A stretch of DNA of 45,982 nucleotides from contig CAMBRK010000030.1 of NCBI GenBank assembly GCA_945870185.1, positions 1-45,982 on the forward strand. The letters run 5' to 3'. Below the pieces are notes generated by a model. That model did not search any database and was not told the DNA's origin. It saw only the letters and a program-made list of their open reading frames with translations. Shown here piece after piece: positions 34,523 through 43,238 of the stretch (positions are counted from its first letter, which is position 1; every line of letters starts with the position of its first letter). This DNA is from Aureispira sp. CCB-QB1. GTDB lineage: Bacteria; Bacteroidota; Bacteroidia; Chitinophagales; Saprospiraceae. The position numbers were made by a program, and so were the translations under genes.

Positions 34523-35329
34523 TTACCAGATATGCATGGCTTCCAATTTGAGTTCTTCTCCATAGAAGTTTTTGGCTGTTTGCTCAAATGAAGTGGTAAA
34601 ATCCGAGACATAAAAGGAGTCTTCGCCTTGCCTTTTCTTCGCCAATAGGTTTTCTTCAGACAAAATTCTGTACACCTCATCTTTGACTACATCGGTTGAG
34701 TCAAGAATATCTACTTTTCCTTTATAATACTCGTTGATTTCATTTTTGATCAATGGATAATGAGTACAAGCTAGTAAAAGTGAGTCAATATTGTCCAAAT
34801 CAGGATGGCTAAGGTAGTTTTCTATGACACTTTTTGAAATATTGCCACTATAGAACCCTTCCTCTATCATAGGCGCCAGCAATGGTGTAGCTAGCTGATT
34901 TACTTTAACTTTTTGATTGAGTGTTTTTATTTTATTGCGATAAATAGATGAACTTATAGTCGCTTTTGTAGCGATGACTCCTACATTTCGGTAGTCTTTT
35001 TTGATCACTGCATTGACCAATGGATCTACTACATTTACAAATAATGCTTTACCTTCGAAAAAATCCAAAAGCATATCATACGCCGCAGATGATGCCGAAT
35101 TGCAAGCAATGACGATCATTTTGCAATTCTGCTCCAAAAGAAATTTGCTTATACGCAAGCAATAATACCTGATTGCATCCGCCGATTTGTCACCATAAGG
35201 AAGGTGTGCTGTATCCCCAAAGTAAATCAATCGTTCCTCAGGCATAAAATGATGAATGGCGTTGGCGACTGTCAGTCCACCAATGCCACTATCAAATATT
35301 CCTATCGGTTGTTCGGGATTGGAATTCAT
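34523..35329 (-). CDS. murI: Glutamate racemase
   Basis: 268 residues, makes D-glutamate for peptidoglycan. IGIFDSGIGGLTV at the N-terminus, the first catalytic Cys in VIACNSAS, the second in LLACTHYPLI, and GDTAHLPYGDKS are all present. It is the last gene of a skp-skp-murI cluster, 10 bases after the second skp. Confidence 0.97.
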   Translation of the reverse strand: MNSNPEQPIGIFDSGIGGLTVANAIHHFMPEERLIYFGDTAHLPYGDKSADAIRYYCLRISKFLLEQNCKMIVIACNSASSAAYDMLLDFFEGKALFVNVVDPLVNAVIKKDYRNVGVIATKATISSSIYRNKIKTLNQKVKVNQLATPLLAPMIEEGFYSGNISKSVIENYLSHPDLDNIDSLLLACTHYPLIKNEINEYYKGKVDILDSTDVVKDEVYRILSEENLLAKKRQGEDSFYVSDFTTSFEQTAKNFYGEELKLEAMHIW

Positions 35330-35339
35330 TTATTATTTT

Positions 35340-35849
35340 CTACTGTGTGATACCCAGCTTTGTCTTTACCAACTTGGTAGCATCAGCCGCAGGGTCTGCA
35401 TACAGCACCACTCCCATTCCTGAGTCAAAAATGTATAAAAATCCATTTTCAGTAGCTACATCTTTTATGGCTTTATTGACTCTGTCCTGGATTGGCTTTA
35501 AAAGTTCTTCACTTTTTTCCATTATTTTTTGTTGACTGGACTGCTCAAACTCACCTACTTTAGCTTCTTCTGCTTTTAAGGTGGCTGCTTGTTTTTCAAT
35601 CTCTACAGGTGCCAATGTTCCTCCGGCTTGTTTTTGCTGCAAGTCCTGGTACTTCATTTGCAAATCTTTGACCATTTCTTCTCCTTTTTTCTGAAACATA
35701 CCTTTCATGACGTCTATATCCGAATTGGCTTGTTTTACTTCAGGTAATGATGTAAGAATTTCCTGAGAGTTGATATAACCCACTTTCTGAGCATTAAGGC
35801 TAAAAGTAGAAACTATAGTTATAAAAACTAAAATAAAAAATTTGTTCAT
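35340..35849 (-). CDS. OmpH/Skp-family periplasmic chaperone (second copy)
   Basis: 169 residues with a signal peptide ending LNAQ and the OmpH opening KVGYINSQEILTSLPEVKQAN, followed by a long Lys/Gln/Glu-rich coiled coil and a C-terminal GFLYIFDSGMGVVLYAD segment. It likely holds unfolded outer-membrane proteins. It lies 36 bases after the first copy; the two are similar only in layout, so this is an old duplication. Confidence 0.9.
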   Translation of the reverse strand: MNKFFILVFITIVSTFSLNAQKVGYINSQEILTSLPEVKQANSDIDVMKGMFQKKGEEMVKDLQMKYQDLQQKQAGGTLAPVEIEKQAATLKAEEAKVGEFEQSSQQKIMEKSEELLKPIQDRVNKAIKDVATENGFLYIFDSGMGVVLYADPAADATKLVKTKLGITQ

Positions 35850-35885
35850 GTTTTGCTTTATTAAAAAATTATGATTGGTTTGTTT

Positions 35886-36404
35886 TTATTTGATGTTCAA
35901 TTTTTTCTTGAGATCTGCAGTCTTATCATAATCAGGATTTGAAAACAAAAGGCCTGTAGCTCCACCTTTATCAAAAATGATATCAAAACCTCTTTCTGCT
36001 GCAAAGTTTTCTATTGCGGCATACACTTTGTCCTGGATAGGGGCTACCATCTCTTGACGCTTTTTAAATAAAGCGCCATCAGGTCCAAATTTTGCTTTTT
36101 GCAACTCTCTTACTTCCGCTTCTTTTTTGACGATTTCATCTTCTTTTTTTGCTTTATCGTCCGAACTCAAAAGCACTTGCTCAGCTTGAAATTTGTTGTA
36201 CATACTTTTAATCTTATCAAACTCCTGTGAGATTTCTTGTCTCCACTCCGCAGCTATCCGGTCCAATTCCTTTTGAGCATTCTGATAATCAGGCATCGAT
36301 GACAGGACTTCATTGATGTCGACGAGTGCTATTTTCTGAGCATTTGTCGCAGATGTCATTCCTGCTATCAAAGCCAATACGAATAAGATGTTCTTGATTT
36401 TCAT
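35886..36404 (-). CDS. OmpH/Skp-family periplasmic chaperone (first copy)
   Basis: 172 residues with a signal peptide ending TNAQ and KIALVDINEVLSSMPDYQNAQKELD, the family opening. A central coiled coil and the ending GFDIIFDKGGATGLLFSNPDYD follow. First gene of skp-skp-murI. In many Bacteroidota bamA is immediately upstream; here there is instead a 550-base gap. A TAATTTTG box lies 36 bases upstream. Confidence 0.92.
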   Translation of the reverse strand: MKIKNILFVLALIAGMTSATNAQKIALVDINEVLSSMPDYQNAQKELDRIAAEWRQEISQEFDKIKSMYNKFQAEQVLLSSDDKAKKEDEIVKKEAEVRELQKAKFGPDGALFKKRQEMVAPIQDKVYAAIENFAAERGFDIIFDKGGATGLLFSNPDYDKTADLKKKLNIK

Positions 36405-36439
36405 TTTTAAAAATTTTAATGGATTCTATAAAAATTTGC

Positions 36440-36447
36440 CAAAATTA
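36440..36447 (-). promoter_or_regulatory. -7 box of skp-skp-murI
   Basis: The minus strand reads TAATTTTG, a TAnnTTTG match, 36 bases upstream of the first skp ATG. There is no evident -33 box. Confidence 0.4.
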
Positions 36448-36833
36448 CGATTTTATTGATTTCTCTACATCATTCGAAGAAAAAGAATAATTATTTTATT
36501 GGTTTTCAAGGAAATTATCACATTCAAATCATACAACAAAGACAACAAATGGCTAAAAAAAGTTACTGTCATGTCCTTCTGTGTACGATCTTAACAACAC
36601 ATATCCAACACATTATCTGTTCATTATGATATTTACTACTGAAAATCACCCTACAACTTTAACTATAGTTTAACGTGCAAATTTTAACTTTTGGTGTTTT
36701 GATATAGAAATATCGTCTAGACTAAACGACAAATAATGATAGGCTATCCTCAATTTGTGCCTAATTTTAAACAAAGACTTTCTCTTGGGGTCTGAAAGAA
36801 AAGGCCTGAGTTTACCAATTTCTAAATTTTAGC

Positions 36834-36841
36834 TACATTTG
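36834..36841 (+). promoter_or_regulatory. -7 box of hutH
   Basis: TACATTTG with TTTA (one mismatch from TTTG) exactly 19 bases upstream at 36811-36814. It predicts a start near 36848 and an unusually long 5' leader of about 109 bases. Confidence 0.5.
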
Positions 36842-36894
36842 CAGATTGAAACCTAACCATTTTTAAAAAGTAGCTGAAGTCATAGATTATTAAA

Positions 36895-36960
36895 ATGAGC
36901 GCTTTCATTTCACTTAGTTTTTGTGTCGTTAACTATTTTATATCAGATCATTATTTATGA
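36895..36960 (+). CDS. Possible 21-residue leader peptide upstream of hutH
   Basis: ATG at 36895 opens MSAFISLSFCVVNYFISDHYL and stops with a TGA at 36958-36960 that overlaps the hutH ATG (ATGA). It lies wholly inside the predicted hutH leader. The overlap suggests translational coupling. The peptide contains one His. There is no direct evidence that it is translated. Confidence 0.3.
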   Translation: MSAFISLSFCVVNYFISDHYL

Positions 36961-38444
36961 GCCAACTTTTATTAGACCATAACACGCTTAGTGCTGAGCA
37001 GATTTCAGATGCTATTCATCATCATTATAAGATTGAAATATCCCCATCATTAAAGGACAAAGTCAAAAGGAATCGCGATTTTCTCGATCAAAAACTGAGT
37101 CAGCAAGATGTAGTCATATATGGTATCAATACCGGCTTTGGATCCCTTTGTAATGTACGTATATCTGATGAAAATCTCGGAAAACTTCAAGAAAATTTGG
37201 TTTTATCCCATGCTTGTGGAATGGGTGAGTTGGTGCCTGAAGAGATCTGTCGTACCATACATTTATTAAAAATCATCAACCTTTCACATGGTTACTCAGG
37301 TATAAGACCGGAATTGTTAAACAAATTGGTTGATTTGTACAATGCGGGAATCACACCTGTCATTTTTCAACAAGGATCTCTAGGGGCATCGGGAGATTTA
37401 GCTCCTTTAGCACATCTAAGTTTGATGCTTTTGGGCAAAGGTCAGGTATATGTGAATGGCAAAATCACAGACACCAACCAAGCACTCATCGAAAAGGGAA
37501 TAGATATAATTGACTTAAAATCCAAAGAAGGTTTAGCATTGCTCAATGGTACACAATTTTCACTAGCTTATGCCACCGAAATTATTACCAAAGGTCAAAA
37601 ACTATTGGACCTATCCAACAAAATAGCCGCTATGTCTATGGATGCTTATGTGTGTGACATTGCTCCCTTTGATCATTTATTGCACGATGTTAGACCGCAT
37701 TTAGGCCAAAGAAAGGTAGCCCAAACCATTTATTCCTACTTGGAGTCAAGTGGTATTCGCAACTTACAAAGACAAAGTGTTCAAGATCCTTACTCCTTCA
37801 GATGTGTGCCCCAAGTACATGGTGCTTCTCTGACTGCAATCCTACATGCCAAAGATGTCATCGATACCGAAATCAACTCCGTGACCGATAACCCAATTGT
37901 TTTTGATGAGGTAGACAAAGTACTTAGTGGTGGAAACTTTCATGCTCAGCCATTGGCATTGATCCTGGACTATCTGGCCATAGCGCTTTCTGAATTGGGT
38001 AGTATATCTGAGCGAAGAGTATATCAACTCATCAATGGAGATCGAGGATTGCCTGCATTCTTGACCAAATATCCGGGTTTGGATTCAGGATTTATGATTG
38101 CTCAGTATACAGCAGCTTCCATAGCTAGCCAAAACAAACAATATTGTACGCCAGCTTCCATAGATTCTATAGTCTCCAGCAAAGGACAAGAAGATCATGT
38201 TAGCATGGCCGCCAACGCTGCCACTAAATGTTATAAAGTGCTTCAGAACTTAATTTCTCTTTTGGCCATAGAACTTTTGACAGCAGCTCAGGCTATGGAG
38301 TTTAGACGTCCATCAGTATCATCTCCTGAAATAGAAGCTATGATTACAGAACTGCGTGCACATGTGCCTATGCTTGAAGAAGACAGGCTGATGCACGTAG
38401 ATATGAAGTTTGCTGAAAACTTGGTCAAAAGGTGGATTTCGTAA
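36957..38444 (+). CDS. hutH: Histidine ammonia-lyase
   Basis: 495 residues, converts L-histidine to urocanate. The self-forming MIO cofactor comes from Ala144-Ser145-Gly146 in GSLGASGDLAPLAH, and Tyr55 in YGINTGFG is the usual catalytic Tyr. TDNPIVF and the late QDHVSM-like EDHVSMAANAA segment are conserved. The rest of the hut pathway (hutU, hutI, hutG/ftcD) is not in the window. It has its own promoter and converges on a zinc-ribbon gene with a 7-base gap. Confidence 0.95.
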   Translation: MSQLLLDHNTLSAEQISDAIHHHYKIEISPSLKDKVKRNRDFLDQKLSQQDVVIYGINTGFGSLCNVRISDENLGKLQENLVLSHACGMGELVPEEICRTIHLLKIINLSHGYSGIRPELLNKLVDLYNAGITPVIFQQGSLGASGDLAPLAHLSLMLLGKGQVYVNGKITDTNQALIEKGIDIIDLKSKEGLALLNGTQFSLAYATEIITKGQKLLDLSNKIAAMSMDAYVCDIAPFDHLLHDVRPHLGQRKVAQTIYSYLESSGIRNLQRQSVQDPYSFRCVPQVHGASLTAILHAKDVIDTEINSVTDNPIVFDEVDKVLSGGNFHAQPLALILDYLAIALSELGSISERRVYQLINGDRGLPAFLTKYPGLDSGFMIAQYTAASIASQNKQYCTPASIDSIVSSKGQEDHVSMAANAATKCYKVLQNLISLLAIELLTAAQAMEFRRPSVSSPEIEAMITELRAHVPMLEEDRLMHVDMKFAENLVKRWIS

Positions 38445-38451
38445 GCTGCTA

Positions 38452-38688
38452 TCAAACGAACTCTGTATCTGTGCCTGGCTTAAAATACTTATCTTTAACC
38501 TTAGCCAAATCCTTGGGGTCATCTACATAATTTTCTGTAAAGCCACAATGGGTACAAGTATATCTGGTCAAATAAATGGTTGTCAATCCAAAAGATACGG
38601 TATTGTATATATTTCCTTTGAAGGCACCACCTTCTATTTTTGCAATCTCGCTACTTTGGCATTTGGGACAACATTGACTATACTTCAT
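38452..38688 (-). CDS. Small zinc-ribbon protein
   Basis: 78 residues with two CxxC knuckles, C7-x2-C10 and C45-x2-C48 (an extra Cys at 6), around a beta-rich middle (NTVSFGLTTIYLTRYTC). This is a classic zinc ribbon of unknown role. It begins 3 bases after the mnmG stop on the same strand and is probably translated from the mnmG mRNA. Confidence 0.8.
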   Translation of the reverse strand: MKYSQCCPKCQSSEIAKIEGGAFKGNIYNTVSFGLTTIYLTRYTCTHCGFTENYVDDPKDLAKVKDKYFKPGTDTEFV

Positions 38689-38691
38689 AAC

Positions 38692-40557
38692 CTATCTTCC
38701 TACATGTACTAATAATACAGATATATCTGATGGCGATACACCACTGATTCTGCTGGCCTGACCTATGGTTCTTGGTCGGATTTGATGCAACTTTTCCCTA
38801 GCTTCGAATGACAAAGACTTTAGTGACTTATAGTCAAAATGGTCAGCAAGTCGTACGGATTCAAGTCGATCCATTTTTTCTACCATTTCTTGTTCTTTGC
38901 GAATATAACCCTCGTACTTAAGTCCTATCTCGGCTATAGTGATGGTTTCTTCATCAAACCCATTTAAGTATTGATCCACATCAGGAAGTACGGTTCGCAT
39001 TTCGTCAACAGAAATATTAGGTCTGGTAACGATAGATTTAGCTTTGATTTTTTGTTTTAATGGTGAAGAATCTTTACTTTCAAGTAAAGGATTGATCAAA
39101 TCTGGATCTACACTGGTTTCTTCAAAAAACTTTTCGATAGATGCTGCATCAGAAACTTTTTTATGGACCCTTTCCATTCTATCTTCTAAGCCTTGCATAC
39201 CCAACTTGTGCGCAAGTGGCGTCAAACGAATATCGGCATTATCCTGACGTAGCAATATCCTGTATTCTGCTCTAGATGTAAACATTCGATAAGGTTCGTT
39301 GGTGCCTTTATTGACTAGGTCATCAATGAGTACTCCAATATAAGCTTCTGACCTTTTCAGGATGAATGGTTCTTGGTCTTGAATAGCTAAGTGGGCATTG
39401 ATTCCAGCCATAAGGCCTTGACAAGCAGCTTCCTCGTATCCCGTAGTACCATTGATCTGCCCAGCAAAAAATAGATTTTTGACGAACTTTGTTTCCAAGT
39501 TCATATGGAGCTGAGTAGGCGGAAAATAATCATATTCTATAGCATATCCAGGTCTGAACATTTTCATATTTTCAAAACCGGGTACTTTTTTGAGTGCTTT
39601 GTACTGCACATCTTCTGGCAAAGAAGAAGAAAAACCATTGACATATATTTCGCAGGTAGACCAACCTTCAGGCTCTACAAAAAGTTGATGCCTGTCTTTA
39701 TCTGCAAACCTATTGATTTTATCTTCTATGGACGGACAATATCTGGGACCCAAACCTTGTATCCTTCCATTAAACATAGGTGATCGGTCAAATCCTTCCT
39801 TTAGAGTCTCATGTACTTCCTCACTGGTATAGGTGACATGGCAAGGGAGTTGCCTAGGTATTGTGGGTGTGTCTGTGTAAGAAAATTTTCCTGTTTTTTC
39901 GTCACCATCTTGTACTTCCATTTTAGTGTAATCCAGAGACCTTCCATCTATACGCGGTGGTGTGCCTGTTTTCATCCTACCGGATTCAAATCCTAACTCT
40001 ATTAACTGTTCAGTAATGCCTGTAGCTGCCTTTTCTCCTGCTCTACCACCTCCAAATTGTTTTTCGCCGATATGTATCAAACCGTTAAGGAAGGTACCAT
40101 TGGTCAATACAACAGCATCTGACTCTATCTCTAAGCCTAGTCCCGTAAGGATACCTCTGCATACACCATTTTTTACTAGAAGCCCAGGTATGGACTCTTG
40201 CCAAAAATCAATGTTGGGATGAGACTCCAACATTTCGCGCCATTTGGCAGCAAACATCATTCGATCATTTTGAGCTCGTGGAGACCACATGGCCGGACCT
40301 TTGGACATATTGAGCATTCGAAACTGCACCATCGAATAGTCAGTCACAATACCTGAGTATCCACCTAAGGCATCTACTTCCCGTACTATTTGCCCTTTGG
40401 CTACACCACCCATGGCTGGGTTGCAAGACATCTGTGCTATGGTATTCATATTCATGGTGACCAACAATACTTTGGAACCCATGTTTGCTGCTGCTACGGC
40501 GGCCTCACATCCTGCATGACCGGCACCTACTACTATTACATTATACTTTGGAAACAT
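38692..40557 (-). CDS. mnmG: tRNA uridine 5-carboxymethylaminomethyl modification enzyme MnmG
   Basis: 621 residues, the FAD protein that with MnmE makes (c)mnm5U34 in tRNAs. The FAD motif [40 protein letters not shown] and the C-terminal [14 protein letters not shown] are typical. The -7 box TATCTTTG ends only 4 bases before the ATG, so the transcript may be leaderless. Confidence 0.98.
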   Translation of the reverse strand: MFPKYNVIVVGAGHAGCEAAVAAANMGSKVLLVTMNMNTIAQMSCNPAMGGVAKGQIVREVDALGGYSGIVTDYSMVQFRMLNMSKGPAMWSPRAQNDRMMFAAKWREMLESHPNIDFWQESIPGLLVKNGVCRGILTGLGLEIESDAVVLTNGTFLNGLIHIGEKQFGGGRAGEKAATGITEQLIELGFESGRMKTGTPPRIDGRSLDYTKMEVQDGDEKTGKFSYTDTPTIPRQLPCHVTYTSEEVHETLKEGFDRSPMFNGRIQGLGPRYCPSIEDKINRFADKDRHQLFVEPEGWSTCEIYVNGFSSSLPEDVQYKALKKVPGFENMKMFRPGYAIEYDYFPPTQLHMNLETKFVKNLFFAGQINGTTGYEEAACQGLMAGINAHLAIQDQEPFILKRSEAYIGVLIDDLVNKGTNEPYRMFTSRAEYRILLRQDNADIRLTPLAHKLGMQGLEDRMERVHKKVSDAASIEKFFEETSVDPDLINPLLESKDSSPLKQKIKAKSIVTRPNISVDEMRTVLPDVDQYLNGFDEETITIAEIGLKYEGYIRKEQEMVEKMDRLESVRLADHFDYKSLKSLSFEAREKLHQIRPRTIGQASRISGVSPSDISVLLVHVGR

Positions 40558-40912
40558 GGTGCAAAGATAACTACGATTTTGTTCTTAGAGTATAAATTTT
40601 ACTTATTTTGTGTTAACCATAACATTTCCAATGATTTAAAACCTAAATACCACAGACCTTTTAATGAAAAAGAATGTTAAATTTTTTTTAACCTTAAGTT
40701 TAAAAAGATCACATTAACAACTTTTTTGCCAGATTTATCTTAGAAATCGGATAAATTGAAAGACCTTTGCAGATTATTTTTATAAATTACTTTCGAAAAT
40801 ATACATAAAATAAATAGGATTGCAAAACGTAATCTTTTTAACGGATGCATTTTCAATGAATTAAAAATATTGATTTTTCAAACTAATTTATTTTCATCAT
40901 AAATAGAGCCAC
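40558..40912. other. Divergent intergenic region between mnmG and maeA
   Basis: 355 bases of very AT-rich DNA. Besides the mnmG -7 box it holds a small GTTAAA/TTTAAC hairpin (40676-40692) and a near-consensus -7 (GACCTTTG, 40761-40768) that could serve maeA with a leader of about 140 bases. There is no gene or RNA that I can support. Confidence 0.45.
40562..40569 (-). promoter_or_regulatory. -7 box of mnmG, nearly touching the start codon
   Basis: The minus strand reads TATCTTTG, four bases, then ATG. A normal spacing would put the transcription start at or next to the ATG. There is no good -33 box. Confidence 0.45.
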
Positions 40913-42520
40913 ATGAATAAAAGAGGGATCGAAGTACTAAAAGATAGTAGATTGAGTAAGTCTACAGCTTTTACAAAAGAAGAAAAAGTGACTTTGGGTT
41001 TGAGAGGATTATTGCCCTATGCTATCTCATCTCAGGATAGACAAAAACTAAGGGTTATAGAAAATATTAGAAGGAAAGACTCCAACATAGAGAAATATAT
41101 CTTTTTATCTGCCTTACAAGATAGAAACGAACGCCTTTTTTACCGAACTGTAATAGATTATATCCAAGAGATTTTGCCAATCATTTACACACCGACTGTA
41201 GGGGAAGTTTGTCAACAATTTTCTCACATTTATAGAATCGATAAAGGATTTTATATTACACCAGAAGACAAAGGTGATATTGCCGAACTATTGGACAATT
41301 GGCCACAGAAAGATGTCAGGGTTATCGTAGTGACCGACGGCTCTAGAATTTTAGGGTTGGGGGATTTAGGTTGTAATGGGATAGGTATTCCTATTGGAAA
41401 ATTATCATTGTACACTGCAGGTGGTGGCATCAGGCCTGAATATTGCCTCCCTATTATGTTAGATATGGGCACTGATAATGAAAAGCTTCTCGATGAAATC
41501 TTTTACTTGGGATACCCACACAAGAGATTACAAGGTAATGAGTATGACGAAATTGTAGAAGAATTTGTTATGGCTGTACAAGAAAAATACCCTAAAGCGC
41601 TCATACAGTTTGAAGACTTCATCACACCAAACGCCTACAAAATACTAGAAAAATATATGGAAAAAGTACTTTGCTTTAATGATGATATCCAAGGTACCGC
41701 AGCTGTGGCTTTGGCAGGAATATACACATCTTTGCGTATCAAAAACGAAGCATTTAAAGACCAAAAAATCATGTTTTTAGGTGCTGGCTCTGCTGCAACA
41801 GGTATTGCTGATTTGCTTGTAAAAGCATTTATGACTGATGGCCTTACTGAAGAAGAAAGTTTGAAAAAACTTTGGTTTATTGATATCAATGGTTTATTGG
41901 TTAAAGATAGTCCTAATCTCATGTCTCATAACCTTCCATACGCCCATGAGTGTCCAAATATGCCTTTTTTAGAAGCTATCCGTGAGATAAAACCTACTAT
42001 TTTGGTTGGTGCCTCCGGTGCGGCTGGTGCTTTTACTCAGGAAGTAATCGAGACTATGTGCGAAATCAATGCAATGCCAGTGGTGTTTGCTTTATCAAAT
42101 CCAACATCCAAATCAGAGTGTACTGCAGAGCAAGCCTATACTTGGAGTCAAGGAAACATAATCTTTGCTAGTGGAAGTCCTTTCGAACCGGTTACTATTG
42201 GCCAAAAAACTTTTGTTCCTGGGCAAGGTAATAATGTCTATATTTTTCCAGGTATAGGTTTGGGAGCTATAGCTGTAGAAGCCAAATACCTGCCAGATAG
42301 TGTATTTCTTATAGCTGCAAGCGAGTTGGCTCGACAAATCCATCAATCTGATTTAGATCAAGGAACATTATATCCCAAGCTAACTAACCTTCGTACTATC
42401 TCATTTGAGATCGCGGTTGCAGTGGCAAACCATCTATGTGAAATTGGTCTTGCGCAAGCTGAAAAACCAAAAAATATGCGTACCCATATTAAGGATATTA
42501 TGTATGATCCAAGTTATTAA
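40913..42520 (+). CDS. maeA: NAD-dependent malic enzyme
   Basis: 535 residues, oxidative decarboxylation of malate to pyruvate. The N-terminal malic domain has YTPTVGEVCQQFS and GLGDLGCNGIGIPIGKL. Metal ligands lie in FEDF and FNDDIQGTAAVALAG, and the NAD fold has FLGAGSAATGIADLL. ALSNPTSKSECTAEQAY and FASGSPFEPV are conserved. The length is that of the large NAD-type group, without the phosphotransacetylase-like tail of MaeB. It ends 3 bases before a perfect REP-like palindrome. Confidence 0.96.
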   Translation: MNKRGIEVLKDSRLSKSTAFTKEEKVTLGLRGLLPYAISSQDRQKLRVIENIRRKDSNIEKYIFLSALQDRNERLFYRTVIDYIQEILPIIYTPTVGEVCQQFSHIYRIDKGFYITPEDKGDIAELLDNWPQKDVRVIVVTDGSRILGLGDLGCNGIGIPIGKLSLYTAGGGIRPEYCLPIMLDMGTDNEKLLDEIFYLGYPHKRLQGNEYDEIVEEFVMAVQEKYPKALIQFEDFITPNAYKILEKYMEKVLCFNDDIQGTAAVALAGIYTSLRIKNEAFKDQKIMFLGAGSAATGIADLLVKAFMTDGLTEEESLKKLWFIDINGLLVKDSPNLMSHNLPYAHECPNMPFLEAIREIKPTILVGASGAAGAFTQEVIETMCEINAMPVVFALSNPTSKSECTAEQAYTWSQGNIIFASGSPFEPVTIGQKTFVPGQGNNVYIFPGIGLGAIAVEAKYLPDSVFLIAASELARQIHQSDLDQGTLYPKLTNLRTISFEIAVAVANHLCEIGLAQAEKPKNMRTHIKDIMYDPSY

Positions 42521-42523
42521 CTT

Positions 42524-42560
42524 ACAAACCTTATAGGTTTTCGAAACCTATAAGGTTTGT
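42524..42560 (+). repeat. REP-like palindrome, left end of the RAYT element
   Basis: A perfect 17-bp inverted repeat ACAAACCTTATAGGTTT / AAACCTATAAGGTTTGT with a 3-base TCG spacer. It begins 3 bases after the maeA stop and has no T run, so it is not a typical terminator. The asymmetric TTTTCGAAA centre gives it an orientation opposite to the copy at 43199-43236. Confidence 0.8.
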
Positions 42561-42566
42561 AGGTAA

Positions 42567-43187
42567 CTATATAAATTCTAAATCATCTCCTGATATTTCT
42601 GGCTTACCTTTATGAAATTTGATAAATTGTTGTTTTCCTTCAAAGTTTTCTAAAACCACTTCTCTGTGAAGTTTACTGGGCTGGACTTTCAAAAAAGTGT
42701 GGTAGGATGACCAATACCAATCTTCCATTTCTTTACATTATCCATGATGTACGGCGTTGTAGTGCACATAGCGTACACAATGTTTGAAATAGGGACCATT
42801 ATCAATCAAACTTCTTTTCAAATAATCCAAAAATAAAGCTCCTCGACGTTGAAATCTCTTATTATATGCTTTAGAGTATGCATTACAAAAATTACTAAAC
42901 TGCTGCATTACGTATTTTGGCCAGTCAATATTAGATTCCGGCTCTTTTTCTTTTTGCAAAAAGTAGTAATGAGATAATTCTTCTATAGATTTTATCCGGA
43001 TTAAAAAATGAAAATGGTTAGGAAGTAAATTGTAGGCATAAAAATCGGCAACGGATATAATATGTTTTATCGCAAGCTCAAGAAAATATGAATAGTTGTC
43101 CGCTTCTCTGAAGAGATTTTCTGAACCTACAGCATGATTAAATACATGAAAAATGTGCTCAGGTAGTAAAGGTCCGTGATATTTCAT
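42567..43187 (-). pseudogene. REP-associated tyrosine transposase (RAYT, Y1/HUH), interrupted by an in-frame stop
   Basis: The first 149 codons encode a Y1/HUH transposase: FNHAVGSENLF at the start, the HUH motif PNHFHF (His58, His60), and the Tyr-bearing helix NAYSKAYNKRFQRRGALF (Tyr104 or Tyr108 the likely nucleophile). A TAA at 42738-42740 stops it in the YVHYNAVHHG region. The same frame then continues for 56 more codons, CKEMEDWYWSSYHTFL onward, to a TAG at 42567-42569. The WSSY motif is the normal C-terminal part of RAYTs, so one nonsense change has split an otherwise intact gene of about 206 codons. Flanked by inverted palindromes. Confidence 0.85.
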
Positions 43188-43198
43188 ATTGTTATCTT

Positions 43199-43236
43199 AT
43201 AAACCTTATAGGTTTCGAAAACCTATAAGGCTTGTG
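43199..43236 (-). repeat. REP-like palindrome, right end of the RAYT element
   Basis: Fifteen-base arms AAACCTTATAGGTTT (43201-43215) and AAACCTATAAGGCTT (43219-43233), with one mismatch, around a short spacer. On the minus strand it matches the left copy nearly base for base, so the pair is inverted. It lies 12 bases before the RAYT start and 3 bases from the ligA stop. Confidence 0.8.
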
Positions 43237-43238
43237 AA

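Larger units (their letters stand above)
36405..36956. other. Long divergent intergenic region between skp and hutH
   Basis: About 550 bases without a gene over 60 codons. It contains the skp -7 box, an imperfect inverted repeat centred on AACTATAGTT (36658-36673), a GTCTAGAC palindrome near 36715, the hutH promoter (36834-36841) and a 21-codon reading frame that runs into hutH. No RNA gene is recognised. Confidence 0.5.

Noticed and set aside
42524-42560. Palindrome after maeA read as a simple terminator
   Set aside because: There is no T run after the stem, and a near-identical inverted copy lies on the other side of the RAYT gene, which is better explained as a REP pair. A secondary role in stopping transcription remains possible.
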